Shown piece after piece: positions 36,042-46,557 of a stretch of DNA of 64,000 bases. Position 1 is the first letter of the stretch. Each line of letters opens with the position of its first letter. The notes below the pieces were generated by a model. The model was not told the origin of the DNA. It saw nothing but the letters and a program-made list of their open reading frames with translations, and made no database searches. The translations under genes and the position numbers were made by a program. This DNA comes from Turbatrix aceti (taxonomy: Eukaryota; Nematoda; Chromadorea; Rhabditida; Panagrolaimidae): assembly GCA_963969345.1 (NCBI GenBank), contig OZ017769.1, positions 6,885,725-6,949,724 of the forward strand. The letters run 5' to 3'.

Positions 36042-38035
36042 ATGCTCATCACCGAGAACTTTCCCGATGAGTTCTATAAGGTCGTCCGTGATGAGGTTAG
36101 TTGGTTGTACGTTTTTTTTGCCAGAAAATTTGTTAAAAGGTTTCTTTAGCATCCGCTGATTCTTGTAAACTGTGACGTCGATGCACTCTGCGCCAGCTAC
36201 ATCCTCAGACACGCGCTGGCATGCGACTGCACGACGTATTCGGTGGTGGCCGTGGATTGTCTGGCTGCCGTGGAAAAGGCGTTGCAGGACTACCACGAGT
36301 GCCGGTTCGTCATCATGATCAACTGCGGCGGGTATACGAGTCTCCTCGACCTCGAGATGTCCCCCAGCATCGTTATCTTTGTCGTCGACTCGCGACGACC
36401 GTTTCACCTTGACAATATTTACAATAGAGAGAATATCCGGATTTTGGTAAATGCGGGTGAAGTCGATGGCTGGAAAGTGCCGAATGTCGAGAGTGTGTAC
36501 CAGGACTCGGATACGGATGAATCAGATGACGACGAAGCCGGGGGCGAGGAAATGGAGGAATCCCGGGCCGCTGCGCTCGAACGAAGGATCCTGAAGCGAC
36601 AACAACGGACGCAGTGGAAAAAACAGCGACACGACCTTTTATGGGAGTACTACGGTCGAACGTGGTACGCGATGCCGTCATCCGTGCTCTTCTTCGAACT
36701 CGTCCAGCGCCTTGGCAAGGCCAATGTCGAGGCCATGTGGTGCGCTGCTGTGGGCCTGTGTAGCCAGCTGGCGGATGGTCTTATCACGATGACTTCCTAT
36801 TCGGAGGTGCTCATCGACAATCTCAACAACTTTGCTGCCAAGTACGCGCCCAAGGCGAACAGCGACACGCATTGCGATGACGTGCTCAAAATCTCGCAGA
36901 CCAGCGAGTTGGTTTAGCAGAAGTCAAAAAAAAATTGGCTAATTTCCTTTTTTTCAGCATTCTGCTCCCCCTGTACACCAGATGGACCCTGCTCCAGTCC
37001 ATGATCCATGACGTCTCTTTTTGCTGCGCCAACGTGTTGTGGAGTCAGAAGGGCGATTCGACTTTAAAACACACGCTGGCGACCATTGGGTAAGTCGACA
37101 GGTGTCCTTTTGCGCAAACCAAACCGGATCTCGTTCGTTCGTTCCGCTCCCTGAACCGACTTTCTTTTTTTTTTAATTTTCTCACATTCTTACTTTCTTC
37201 CGCCTTTTTAGAATAACCCTGTCAGAATGCAACCAGTTCTTTGATTCTCTACCTGTGGACCGTAAAAAAACGGTATTCGACATCCTCTACAAGCACCTGG
37301 ATTCCAAGTTTGTCACCTTCTTCGCGCACTATGGATACTCTCAGCGGTTCAGTGCCCTGGATTTTGCCAGGATACTGGCACTCAGATTGGAGCTGCACCC
37401 GAATGGAAACATGCCAGACCTCATGGAACGCTACAACGCGGCCCAGCAACTTGTCTCGGATTTTCTGAAGCTAAACGGCGAACGAGCGCAACTGGACGCC
37501 GCGGTCGCGGAGTACAAAATGGCCCTCAACGCCGTCCGGGGCCTGGTGTTCACCGTGCTCAAGCACAACATGGTCGCAGCTGCTGCGGACAATTTCCTCC
37601 TTCTCATCCTGGAGCCTTCTGCCGACGTGGTCTACCTCAGGTCACGGCACTGCCTGAACATGTTCGTTTCGTTCGCCTTGTCCGGGTTCGCTTCCGTGAG
37701 TTTTAAAATTTCCAGCCACCCAAAAAAAAATTTAAAAATTTCAGTCGAAAAACAAGAAACGGTCCATGAAGCCCTTCGTAGTGGTCATCCCGTCGGTGAA
37801 GGTGAAGAGCGACGAGAACAACCGGTTCCTGCTGGTCACGGGCTGCGTCTCTTACCACGACCTCCTCACCCAGGAGGACCGAGAGTCCTGGCTGCCCCGG
37901 GCCTTTTTGCAGGCCATCAAGACCGCCAAGATCCCTTCGTGGCGGGACTCTTTCGACCCCAATGCCGTGCGAATTAGGCACGAGGACCGCGCCAAGTTCG
38001 TCAACAGCTTGGACATTGTTCTCGAGACTTACTGA
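36042..38035 (+). CDS. CDC45: CDC45 replication factor
   Basis: Exons 36042-36095, 36150-36911, 36958-37089, 37212-37695 and 37745-38035 give about 573 residues; human CDC45 has 566. It is part of the CMG helicase (Cdc45-MCM-GINS) that opens replication forks. The N-terminus (MLITENFPDEFYKVVRDE, LVNCDVDALCASYILRH), the acidic DSDTDESDDDEAGGEEMEE loop, KRQQRTQWKKQRHDLLWEYY, the ILLPLYTRWTLLQSMIHD region and AVRIRHEDRAKFVNSLDIVL match the family. Anomaly: exon 2 ends in phase 0 (TTG|GTTTAG) but exon 3 (TTTTCAG|C ATT CTG) needs phase 2, so the model has one extra base. The other exons close exactly. Confidence 0.88.
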
Positions 38036-38160
38036 GGGAGCCAGTCTTTGTTTATTGATTGAATGGACTGTGTGATACGCAAAGCCAGATGTAAATGCAT
38101 ACCAAAGTGCAAAATCGCTCAGACGTCGATGTTTTTTGATTGTTGTCAAAGACGACCTCC

Positions 38161-39455
38161 TCAAGAGCGGGAAGCGCGTCGGCGGTAGCCGCCCTGCTGG
38201 CTCTGGCCGAAGCCGGAGACGCTGGCAGACACGACCGAGCCTCGGGCGGGGCAGGGGCAGTAGGCTGCATCGCCGCCAGGGATGCCGGAATTGCCGTTCT
38301 GAAAAAAAAATAAAAATATGTAAGAATTGTTTTTTACCGGAAAAAACAACTCACAAGACCAGGACCGCCATCAGGACCAGGCTGACCGGGAGAGCCAGCG
38401 GGACCGGCCGGGCCACGGGGCCCTGCTGGCCCTTGACCGTAAGCGGATTTTCCAGGAGCCCCAGGACGACCTGCAGGTCCCGCGGGACCGGACGGGCCCT
38501 TGGGACCCGGAAGTGGTGCTGAGCGTTGTCCTCCCTGGCCGGGAGCGCCAGGAGGTCCAGCATTGCCAGGAGCGCCAACGGGTCCTTGATCTCCAGGGGG
38601 ACCGGGCGGGCCGGGAAGTCCATCTCCGCCACCGTAGCCGTCTTCGCCGGGGAATCCGTCGGGACCCGCGGATCCAGCAGGGCCGAGGGGGCCTGGGGGA
38701 CCGGGCGGGCCGACAGGGCATCGGACGCAGCCGCCGTTGCTGACGCCAGTAATGATGAGGTTGCTGCCGAGGCCGCCGGGACGGCCAGGGGTGCCGGGGA
38801 GACCGTCCAAGCCTCGACGTCCGGGTTGGCCGGGAGGGCCTGGCGGGCCGGCTGGGCAGTTTCCGCCACCGCGTCGTCCCCCGTAGCCTCCAGCAGTCGA
38901 TCGACCGCCGGTGACTCCGGCTGTAGCACCGGCACCTCCGTAACCGCCACCGTTGCCGCGTGGGGCCTGTGCACCGTAACCGCCACCGTTGCCGCGTGGG
39001 GCCTGTGCACCGTAACCGCCACCGTTGCCGCGTGGGGCCTGTGCACCGTAACCGCCACCGTTGCCGCGTGGGGCCTGTGCACCGTAACCGCCACCGTTGC
39101 CGCGTGGGGCCTGTGCACCGTAACCGCCACCGTTGCCGCGAGGGGCCTGGCCACGATGACCGTTGCCATGACCATGTCCATTACCGTATCCACCACCGTT
39201 TCCACCGACAGCTCCACCGGTACTGTAGTAACCACCAGCGTTTCTCTTTTCACGATCAACGACGGGGAGACCGCGTTTAATCTCATTCATGGAATCCCAG
39301 GCCTCATCCGCATAAACGCGGAATTCGGCCATGTCGTCGACGATGTCATCGTAGAGCTCGTTGATATCGGTGAGCAGAATACCGATAGTAAGAAAGGTAG
39401 CAACGATAGCGACGACGCTACCGGCCGATACACAACCGATCAGGACCTTTGACAT
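38161..39455 (-). CDS. Nematode cuticle collagen
   Basis: Exons 39455-38355 and 38298-38161 give 412 residues. The N-terminus ([20 protein letters not shown] ... [20 protein letters not shown]) is the nematode cuticle-collagen domain with one membrane span. A furin-type site follows (VVDREKR). Then comes a Gly/Tyr/Asn-rich section with six 12-residue tandem repeats ([12 protein letters not shown]), cysteine pairs ([22 protein letters not shown]), interrupted Gly-X-Y blocks, and the typical end [13 protein letters not shown] plus a basic tail. Secreted trimers crosslink into cuticle. A TATA box lies 44 bp upstream. It cannot be matched to a named collagen because families are large. It is 125 bp stop-to-stop from CDC45. 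Confidence 0.95.
38944..39159 (-). repeat. 36-bp tandem repeat in the collagen gene
   Basis: Six head-to-tail 36-bp units (starts near 38944, 38980, 39016, 39052, 39088, 39124), nearly identical in DNA, each encoding [12 protein letters not shown]. The outermost unit differs (GAGGGG for GTGGGG, and HRGQAPRGN). The near-identity at synonymous sites indicates recent expansion or homogenisation. Confidence 0.9.
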
Positions 39456-39965
39456 TGCTGGTGTGTTGACTGGCGTGCCTTCCGTCCCCAGGTACGGCCT
39501 TTTATACAGTCAACACCCCGTGTGCGCAGGCCTGCGTGACCCTGTGCGTGGGCGCCGTTACTTTGTCCTGACAGGCCTCTTGTCCGTGCGCAAAGGCGTT
39601 ACCGAAGCCCTGGGAATTGACTATCGTTGTTTTACGGGCACCCTTCGCCTCGGGCGCATGTACAAAAAATTACTCAATTTTTTTACAGAAAAAAAAAACA
39701 AAGTGTGCAACGTGATCAGTGATACATAACGTCGCTAAGGGTTCAAACAAGTTACAAACAAATTGAACAAACTAGATCGTCGAAAACAACCTGCAGGGTT
39801 ACCTTTTTCAAAACAAAGACAAAAAAGTTTACTTCCTTTTTCGTTTCTTTGTTATAAAAACTTTCGTGTTGAGAGCACGTAATTTCTGTCTTTTTGTTTT
39901 CATCCAATTTTTTCTTTGCCTATTTTGTACATCTCTTTCGTTCTGCTGATTGGTGCTTTATCATC
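39456..39965. other. Divergent intergenic region, collagen / L7Ae-like gene
   Basis: 510 bp. The collagen-proximal 200 bp is GC-rich with the TATA box; the rest is AT-rich with T tracts before the next ATG. No exon recognised. Confidence 0.5.
39499..39506 (-). promoter_or_regulatory. TATA box of the collagen gene
   Basis: TATAAAAG on the minus strand within GTATAAAAGGCCG, 44 bp before the collagen ATG. With a start site about 30 bp downstream this leaves a very short 5' UTR, as is usual for strongly expressed cuticle collagens. Confidence 0.6.
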
Positions 39966-40722
39966 ATGGCTAAACCTGTCCGAAAAGCGCTTCCTCGTCC
40001 ACATCTGAAATCGGCATTTCAACTCCACTTCCACATCGAAGAAAACTCGGCGGCTTCGATAACTGCAGAGCTCGGAGAGTTCCTCGTCTCCGCCGACAAA
40101 CGACGCCGCTCCGTGACGGAAACCGCTGCCGCCGCCTCTCCATCCGTAAGTGCTTATTTGCGCCGTTGTTGTTTTATTGTGTTTTCCAAATCATTTAATT
40201 TAGACCGAACAAAGGAAGAAATACACTGTGACGGTTGGTATGCGGGAAACACTGAAGTCCCTCCGCAGCAGCAACCAGTTGCCGAGAGCGGTCGTCCTCG
40301 ATGCATCGGTCTTCGCTCCAAGTGCTGTCAGTAATGTTTTTGGCCTACTTGCAACCAGGTGTGTGCATTTTTGTCTTTTTTTCGCTTTGTAAGGATGCAT
40401 CTTTTCTTTTTTCTTCTGCAGCCAGCAACGGACCCGGTTCTACGCGCTGTCCGACATCAACTCAGTCGTCGCACCGACTCTTCGCCTCCCACGCGTCTCA
40501 ATTATCGGCTTCGGTGCTGATTGCTTTCCGACGCTCGAAAGTGTGTTCGATCGTCTCGTTCCGGTGAGCGTCGGTCTGAAAATCCCTAAATCAGGGGCTT
40601 CGGAGGGGTCGTTGACGACGACGAACACGTTCTCGATGCCGCAGCTCCAGCCGACGCCTGGCAAGCCCGGGAAACTGTCCAAGAAGCAGCTCAAGGCAGC
40701 AGCGGCCCGATTGAAGAAGTAA
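39966..40722 (+). CDS. Possible L7Ae / RPP38-like RNA-binding protein
   Basis: Exons 39966-40145, 40204-40358 and 40422-40722 give 211 residues. The middle and end (KYTVTVGMRETLKSLRSSNQ, RAVVLDASVFAPSAVSNVFG, FYALSDINSVVAPTLRLPRV, SIIGFGADCF) follow the alternating pattern of the L7Ae/L30e fold. They resemble the RPP38 subunit of RNase P/MRP, which also has a longer N-terminus and a Lys-rich tail (here GKLSKKQLKAAAARLKK). The similarity is weak and judged by eye; a fast-evolving nucleolar or ribosome-biogenesis protein of this fold is the alternative. Gene structure is firm, as all three junctions keep frame. The stop is 188 bp from the convergent I-BAR gene. Confidence 0.6.
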
Positions 40723-40910
40723 ATATCTGTCGATCTCCGTTTATGACTGAAGAAGAAAAAACGGACACATACCATTTCCCGTCGTGGAAAAAAACGTTGG
40801 GGGAGGGAATACAAAATAGCCGGGGGATACGCGGTGTCGCTGTGTACAAAAAACCAGTTGAAACGCGCCCTTTTCATCGTAAAACGGCGTTTTTCGGTGG
40901 TTCTGGGACC

Positions 40911-42881
40911 TCATTTCCGAATGTAGGCTGGGGGTGGGGGTAGGGGAGAGCAGCTGCCGTACATCGACCCGGATCCATGGTGATTCTGATTCGCAGACGG
41001 CGCAGCATGTGGATGGGATCGGTTTTGGAAGGGCAAGCTCGCGTAATCCGATTGAATTGTTCTGAGGTCAGCAATTGACGGTGCCGCGTGGTGGGCCGTC
41101 TGAATCGTCGAATTACGACGCTCAGGCGGCGGCGGAGGTCGTTTACTGCTGCATGGACCACCGTGTGCCGGAGGCAACGCGCCAACCATCGTCGTAGCCG
41201 ACGAAGGCCGGAAGGTAGGCGGTGTCGAGACGAGAGGCGTTGACATGCCTGGCGCCGCGTAGTGATGGATGAGGCCGGCACCCTCGCAGCGCTGACTGTC
41301 GAGCGACGACACCACCGACGATCCTACTCCCGAGGATGTACTGTCCCCTGGATGGGAGGGCGGGGGCGAGGACTGGAGCTGAAGGCAATAGCTGTCCAGT
41401 TCGGCCCCAAGTTGGTCGATTTGGTGCAGCGTTTCGGCAATCAGAGCAGCGCTTGTTCGGTCACCTGGAGTATTTGCCACTGATTGATGACCCGGACCGA
41501 CGGCCCTCAGCGTGGTGTCGTCGTAGGGCGAACTGAACTCACAGCCGCTGAAGCTTAGCGGTCTTTGGCGCCGTGCAGCAGATCCGTTGCCAGGAGGAGG
41601 GAGTTCGGCGTTGGCGGGGACGTTTTCAGCTTGTGAACTTCTCGCCGGACTGCTTTCGGCTGGAAAAAGTTGCAAAGTAACCAAAAACGTAGGGAAAATT
41701 GAAAAATGTGGGTTCCGAAACGAAAAAACCGTAAAAAAGGCGGGAAATGGAAAAACGTGTTGCGTAACAAAAAAAAGGCGGGAAAATCAAAAATAGCGTT
41801 CAAAAAACTTACTGAACGTACTCGGAGGCCTGCTGATCGGCGCCCTCAATTTGACACTCGCCAGACTTCGTTGAGTGGCGTAGGGATTATGGCTCTGCGA
41901 AATTGTGCTGCAACGTGACGCCGCGTAAAAGGATTCGATGGACGGGGAAATCGTCCTATCAAGCCCAGACGAAGGCGTCGAGCTGATGATACTCTGCGCC
42001 GGAGAGATCATTCGACGATCCGTATTCAGACAAAAGTCCTCAAACGATCGATACGCGGCCGCCGTGGGATCCGTGCCATTTGCCAGCTGCTCCATCGAGT
42101 CCCGGACCTGTTTGACGTGGTCGCACTCGCCGAGGATGTTTACTTCGATGTCCTACAGCGTACATCAACCTTATAAGCCGTAGACAAACAAAAGAATGTG
42201 ACTCACAAGAACGGGAAGCAGAGCGTTAACAAAAAATGAAAACTGGTTGCGCTGCTCGTAGAGGAGCTCAAGGCAGCCCTCCTGTTGCTCGGAAGCCACC
42301 TCGGAAGGGAGCATCTTCTTCTGCTTCGATTTTTTAAAGCACTTGCTTCGTCGGCGCTCGATATCTGTCACTCGCCGGCGCCATTCATCACCTTTACGAT
42401 CCATGGACCCACAGAATTGCTCTGTTAGCGCCAGCGCTGCGCTTTTCACCTGGTTTTCGATCGATCGCTGACGCATGCAAAAACGAGTCAAAGAAGCACC
42501 TATGTCGCGACTTGAGCCTGAAAATATCGATTCTTGACTTCTGATAGGGCAAACAAAAAATGCAGGCATGAAAAAAGCAAAAATACAGAAAAAGGTCCGT
42601 CGAACAATAAAAAATGAGGACCGACCTTTGACATTGTTCGCCGAGTCTCCGACGATCTGAATCTGATCAATAAAAGCAGCAAGAGCAGAAGCGGTTGCCG
42701 TAAGCTGGACGGAGAGCTTTGAAGCGGACTTGACCACTCCATCCCAGTTGTTTTGTGAAGCCTGCAAAATTCGACATTTAACCCTTTAAAACATCCCTCA
42801 AATCCCTCGACTCACCTTCAAATCATGCAGGACACCGTTGAAAAGAGAGTGCAGCACGGCACTATCCGCTGTGTCAACCAT
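40911..42881 (-). CDS. MTSS/ABBA-type I-BAR (IMD) protein
   Basis: Exons 42881-42816, 42761-42626, 42517-42207, 42152-41813 and 41659-40911 give 533 residues. The first ~235 form an IMD (inverse BAR) domain: HSLFNGVLHDLKASQNNWDG, SRDIGASLTRFCMRQRSIEN (very close to the MTSS1 REIGSALTRMCMRHRSIE block), QFCGSMDRKGDEWRRRVTDI, and LLYEQRNQFSFFVNALLPVL. I-BAR domains bend membrane outward and bind actin. The C-terminal half is Ser/Pro-rich and disordered (TISPSIESFYAASRCSTISQ; KRPPPPPERRNS), ending PLPPPPAYIRK. I see no C-terminal WH2 motif, which vertebrate MTSS1 has. It starts 544 bp from the divergent TFG gene. Confidence 0.87.
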
Positions 42882-43425
42882 GACAGTCTAAGAGTGATAC
42901 AGGCCGGTTCTGGTACCTTATCATGGGCTGCCGGAGCGAGCAAAGCGCACTTCTCGGTTATCGACAAGCAGCACCGACCGGGGTGGTGTAAAAAAAAAAG
43001 AAAAACGCAGACACTTCCGTCCTTTTTCTTCCACAACACAAAAAGCACGATGCAGCAAACACAGTGCGCTCTCTGGCTCTGGCGGTCACTTGGTGGTGTT
43101 GGTGGAGGGGAAGAACAGCTTTCTTTCGTTTCGTTCGTTCTCACAGCAGCCCGGGCAAAAAAAAGGCAATCGGAGGGTGGCTGGTCGAACGCTGCGCGCA
43201 GGCTGCGAGCAGCATTGTTTTTCTGTTACTGATTTGCAGACGTGTCACTTTTTCTCCGTTTCGATTACCTGCTCTTCCAGCCATTCGTGGCTTAAATTTG
43301 CGTGTTTTCCCGTTGCTAGTTTGTTTTATCATTCGCAAAGCTTAGTCGTTTTTTTGTCGCTGTTTGTTGCAGTCGTACAACGCATTTCTGGTGGTTTCAG
43401 AAGTCGAACTGCAAATCGAAACGTC
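42882..43425. other. Divergent intergenic region, I-BAR / TFG-1
   Basis: 544 bp between divergent starts. An acceptor-like GGTGGTTTCAG at 43400 lies 25 bp before the TFG ATG, so the last part is the TFG leader. No coding exon supported; the frame running into TFG from upstream is chance. Confidence 0.5.
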
Positions 43426-45354
43426 ATGGGCAACAACGACCGACTGATCGTGAAGGCCAAGTACGGCAATGATATCCGCAAGGTTATCGTGAGTCGTCAG
43501 GAGATTTCCTACATGACAAGTCTGGAACGCTGGCTTCGGGCTACCTTTGACATTCCCAAGGATGAAGACGTTCTCATCAAGTACCTCGAAATTGGTGAGT
43601 TTTGCCACTTTTTATTTTATTTCCGTTTTTATTGTTTTTTTTGCCTTTTTCCAGGCGAGGACGACCTCATCACTCTTACCAACGACGAGGACATCCAGGT
43701 TGCGCTGCACCATGAGCGAAACTTTTTCATCCACGTGTACACATCCGGCCAAGACTATCGCAACGAGGTCGGTCACCTGGCGACCGAAATCAACTCGCTT
43801 AAGTCCCACCTTGATCGTCTGTCTTTGCTGCTCGAGAAGACGACTGTCCACCTCAACGTGCCGGCTTCCCGCCAGAACGAGGCTCCTGCGGATAAGCAGG
43901 AATCCGTGGCGACCATTCATCCCTCTGTCCACGAACAGGTGAGTTGGCAGAAATCGATTTTCTTTTTATGTGTTTTTTTTGTTTCTTATCTTCAGGTCGA
44001 TCATGGTGTATCCCAAGTGTTGGACGAGGAGTCCAACGAATCACTTGCCACCGGAGTGAGCACTGTTGCACCCCCGCCTATCTCTGCACCGACTCCCGTA
44101 TCGCCGCCTGCACCGGCCCAGCTGGAAAATGTCCCGATTGACGGTCCTCCGCTCTCTGAGGTGCCCATCAACCGCCAGACACCTGCTGGCCCTCCTCGTG
44201 GTCCCCCGACTCCTTCTTCGGGATTCGTTCCCGTTGCCCCTCCACCGACGTCCTTTGGAGGCTACGGAGGTTTCCCGCCCGGCGGTGTACCTCCCCCGCC
44301 TACTGGAGGTTTGTCGAACGGTCCTCCACCGCCGTCTGCCCCGTCCGGCCCCCCGAGCGGTCTGCCGAATGGTCCGCCGCCATCGTCGTTCGGCCCACCA
44401 CCTCCATCGGCTTTCGGGCCGCCACCGACGCAGCAGCAGCAACAGGGAATTCCACCTCCCCCGGCGGGCCAGATCCAGCAGCAGCAGCAAGCTCCTCCGT
44501 CGAGCCAGACTCCGCAGCACTTTGCCCCTCCTCCGACCTCTGGCACACCCAAGCAATTCGCACCTCTTCCGGGAACTCCGAATCAGTTTGGTCCTCCGCC
44601 GACTTCGGGAACACCCCAGCATTTTGGCCCACCGCCGACGTCTGGTAGCCCAGCTCAACAACAGCAGCAGCAACAACCTCAGCAGCACTTTGGTCTGCCG
44701 CAGCCACAACAGCAGTTTGCGCCACCGCCTCAGGCGTCGACGCCTCAACAGCAGCAGCAGCAACAGTTCCCGCCTTCTGCACTCCAGCAGAACCCCAACC
44801 TTGGTGGTGGACCGCCGCCACAGCAGCAACAGCAGCAGCAACAACAACAACAACAGCAGTTCGGACCTCCTCCGACGTTCTCACCTGGCCAGGGCGGTTT
44901 CCCCAACCCCAATCAGCAGGGCCCCCCTCCGGCGAACAACTTTGGCCTACCGAAAGCGCCTCTGCCGTCGCTCAAGGACTTTGTCAATGATCAGTCGAAA
45001 CTTCCCTCCGAGTTCACGTCTCAGCCTCCCTCGAGTGCTCCCAAGCCTCAGGGTGGTGCTCCGGGCAAATTCCCGCCGCAGGGCGGTCTGCCGGGCGGCA
45101 TCCCGCCACCCAGCGCGTTCCCTCCACCGACTCAGGGCTTCGGGGCACCGCCGCCGCAGAATCCATCGTCCGGTGGCTTCCCCCAGCCGGGCAAGGGATT
45201 CCCTCCTCCACCAACTGGTTTTCCCGGTAAGTCAATTTTGGGCATTTAAGAAAACGAGAACTAAGAATCATCGTTTTCAGCACCGACTGGCGGCAACCCA
45301 TACGCTCGACCGGGCTCCCAGCAACCCTACGGATACCCGCCTGCTAACTATTGA
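43426..45354 (+). CDS. tfg-1: TFG-1: COPII/ER-exit-site scaffold protein
   Basis: Exons 43426-43594, 43655-43938, 43996-45226 and 45281-45354 give 585 residues. TFG assembles at ER exit sites with Sec16 and organises COPII carriers. Residues ~8-90 are a PB1 domain (LIVKAKYGNDIRKVIVS, RWLRATFDIPKDEDVLIKYL, acidic EDDLITLTNDEDIQVAL). A short coiled coil follows at ~100-125 (LATEINSLKSHLDRLSLLLE). The remainder is a long Pro/Gln/Gly-rich disordered tail with PPPTSGTPxxFGPP-type repeats and several poly-Gln runs, the longest 13 Gln near 44824-44862, ending NPYARPGSQQPYGYPPANY. PB1, coiled coil and a P/Q tail in this order define TFG. The tail is one 1231-nt exon. Confidence 0.92.
44434..44862 (+). 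repeat. CAG/CAA poly-glutamine tracts in TFG-1
   Basis: Several mixed CAG/CAA runs (at ~44433, 44477, 44658, 44750, 44819) encode 5-13 Gln. The mixture of codons makes them less prone to slippage than pure CAG, but length polymorphism between individuals is likely. Confidence 0.75.
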
Positions 45355-45490
45355 ATAACATGTTAACCTATCATCAAAAAAATGTTCTACGTTCGTTTTA
45401 TTAGTAATTTATAGCGTTATCGGTCCACGAAAACGCGTATCTGTCTTTGTACCTTGTTCTTTTTCTGTTCGAGTAACCATAAATAAACAT

Positions 45491-46557
45491 TTATAACTTA
45501 CTACGCTGAGTTCCAAAATAGGACTCCAATTTTTGAAGCAAAATTTCTCGTTTGTATTCGATTTCGTTGAAAAATTCCTGGACTTCGTCGGGATGCAATC
45601 GCGGACGGAAAGCTGGCTGGTTGTGGACAGTGCCGGTCTCGACCTCGTCGTCGACGATTTCGAAGACGGCAGTGAGCTTCTTGACGCCGAAGTACTATAA
45701 AAATACCGTTTTTTTTTGACGGAAATGCCAAAAAAAGCCTACCTTGCAAATGTCGATTTGCGCGTGGGATGACAGCCAATTGTGGGTCACCATGGAATCC
45801 TCGGCCAACCGGAAAGCGTTGTGGAGATCCTGGCTGAAACGCCGGCGCTTCTGGATCATCTCGGGGGAGTTGTGGGGCAGGAGGAGTTTGACTTGATCCG
45901 CTGGAACCTTGAAAAGGTTCGGTTCCCTAAAAATAACGCTCTAGCATAAAAAATAATAAAAACCAAGAAAAAAATAATAATGTGCAAAAAAAAATAATGT
46001 CCAAGGAAAACTTACTCAGGTATCACGTCACGCGCCATGGCTTCCAGATGATAGCATGGAGCAATGCACGGTATCATCATGTCTTTTTTGACACGAAAAT
46101 AGACATTGTGCTTGGCATCCACAAACGTATCCAGGAATCTGAGCACCTCTTCGGTGTGTAAAAGATAGTCCAAAAACGACCGGACTTTTACCACCGGATG
46201 ACTTGAAAAAAGTGCCCGGACGTTGAAGTTGTCGAACTGTTGTATCGCGATAAACAAGTTGTCCTCGGTGATGGCTTTCGGCTGAGCAGCCATAAAGATC
46301 GCATTCTGCACACTTTCCAACAGCCGATCGACGTTTCCATCGGCATAAAACATGTCAATGTACTCGGATACGAAGTCAAAATTGTAGGAACAGCCCAAAA
46401 AATGCCAATATCCTTCGAGGCGGTCTTCATTGTGCGCGCGCGCGAATTCTTCCCACGAATTCGAAACTTTCGCTACGAGACTCGCCGCCGTACGCGTACG
46501 CGTATAAATCGCTCCAAACGCAAAATTCAAATGAGATAATTCCATTTTATTCCTCAT
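45491..46557 (-). CDS. Conserved-looking protein, family not recognised
   Basis: Exons 46557-46016, 45926-45743 and 45694-45491 give 309 residues with all junctions in frame. I do not recognise it. It is a soluble, mostly helical protein with no signal peptide or membrane segment. Distinctive stretches are EGYWHFLGCSYNFDFVSEYI, VRSFLDYLLHTEEVLRFLDT, MIQKRRRFSQDLHNAFRLAE and PRLHPDEVQEFFNEIEYKRE. Start choice is between MRNK at 46557 and MELSH at 46545; neither has a clear acceptor upstream. The stop is 136 bp from the TFG-1 stop. Confidence 0.7.

Noticed and set aside
38526..39452. 309-codon open frame antisense to the collagen gene
   Set aside because: It is the mirror of the Gly-X-Y and 36-bp repeats; the minus strand encodes a clear cuticle collagen.
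40564..40594. Possible 31-nt intron (GTGAGC...ATCAG) in the L7Ae-like gene
   Set aside because: Removal would shift the frame and destroy the Lys-rich tail; reading through keeps a proper stop at 40722.
43090..43425. Upstream extension of the TFG open frame giving a 719-codon protein
   Set aside because: The extension precedes an acceptor-like site at 43400, lacks family similarity, and the PB1 domain starts properly at 43426; the same frame also reads through introns.
44041..44853. 270-codon minus-strand frame across TFG-1
   Set aside because: It is a poly-Leu/Arg shadow of the CAG/CCN-rich TFG tail.
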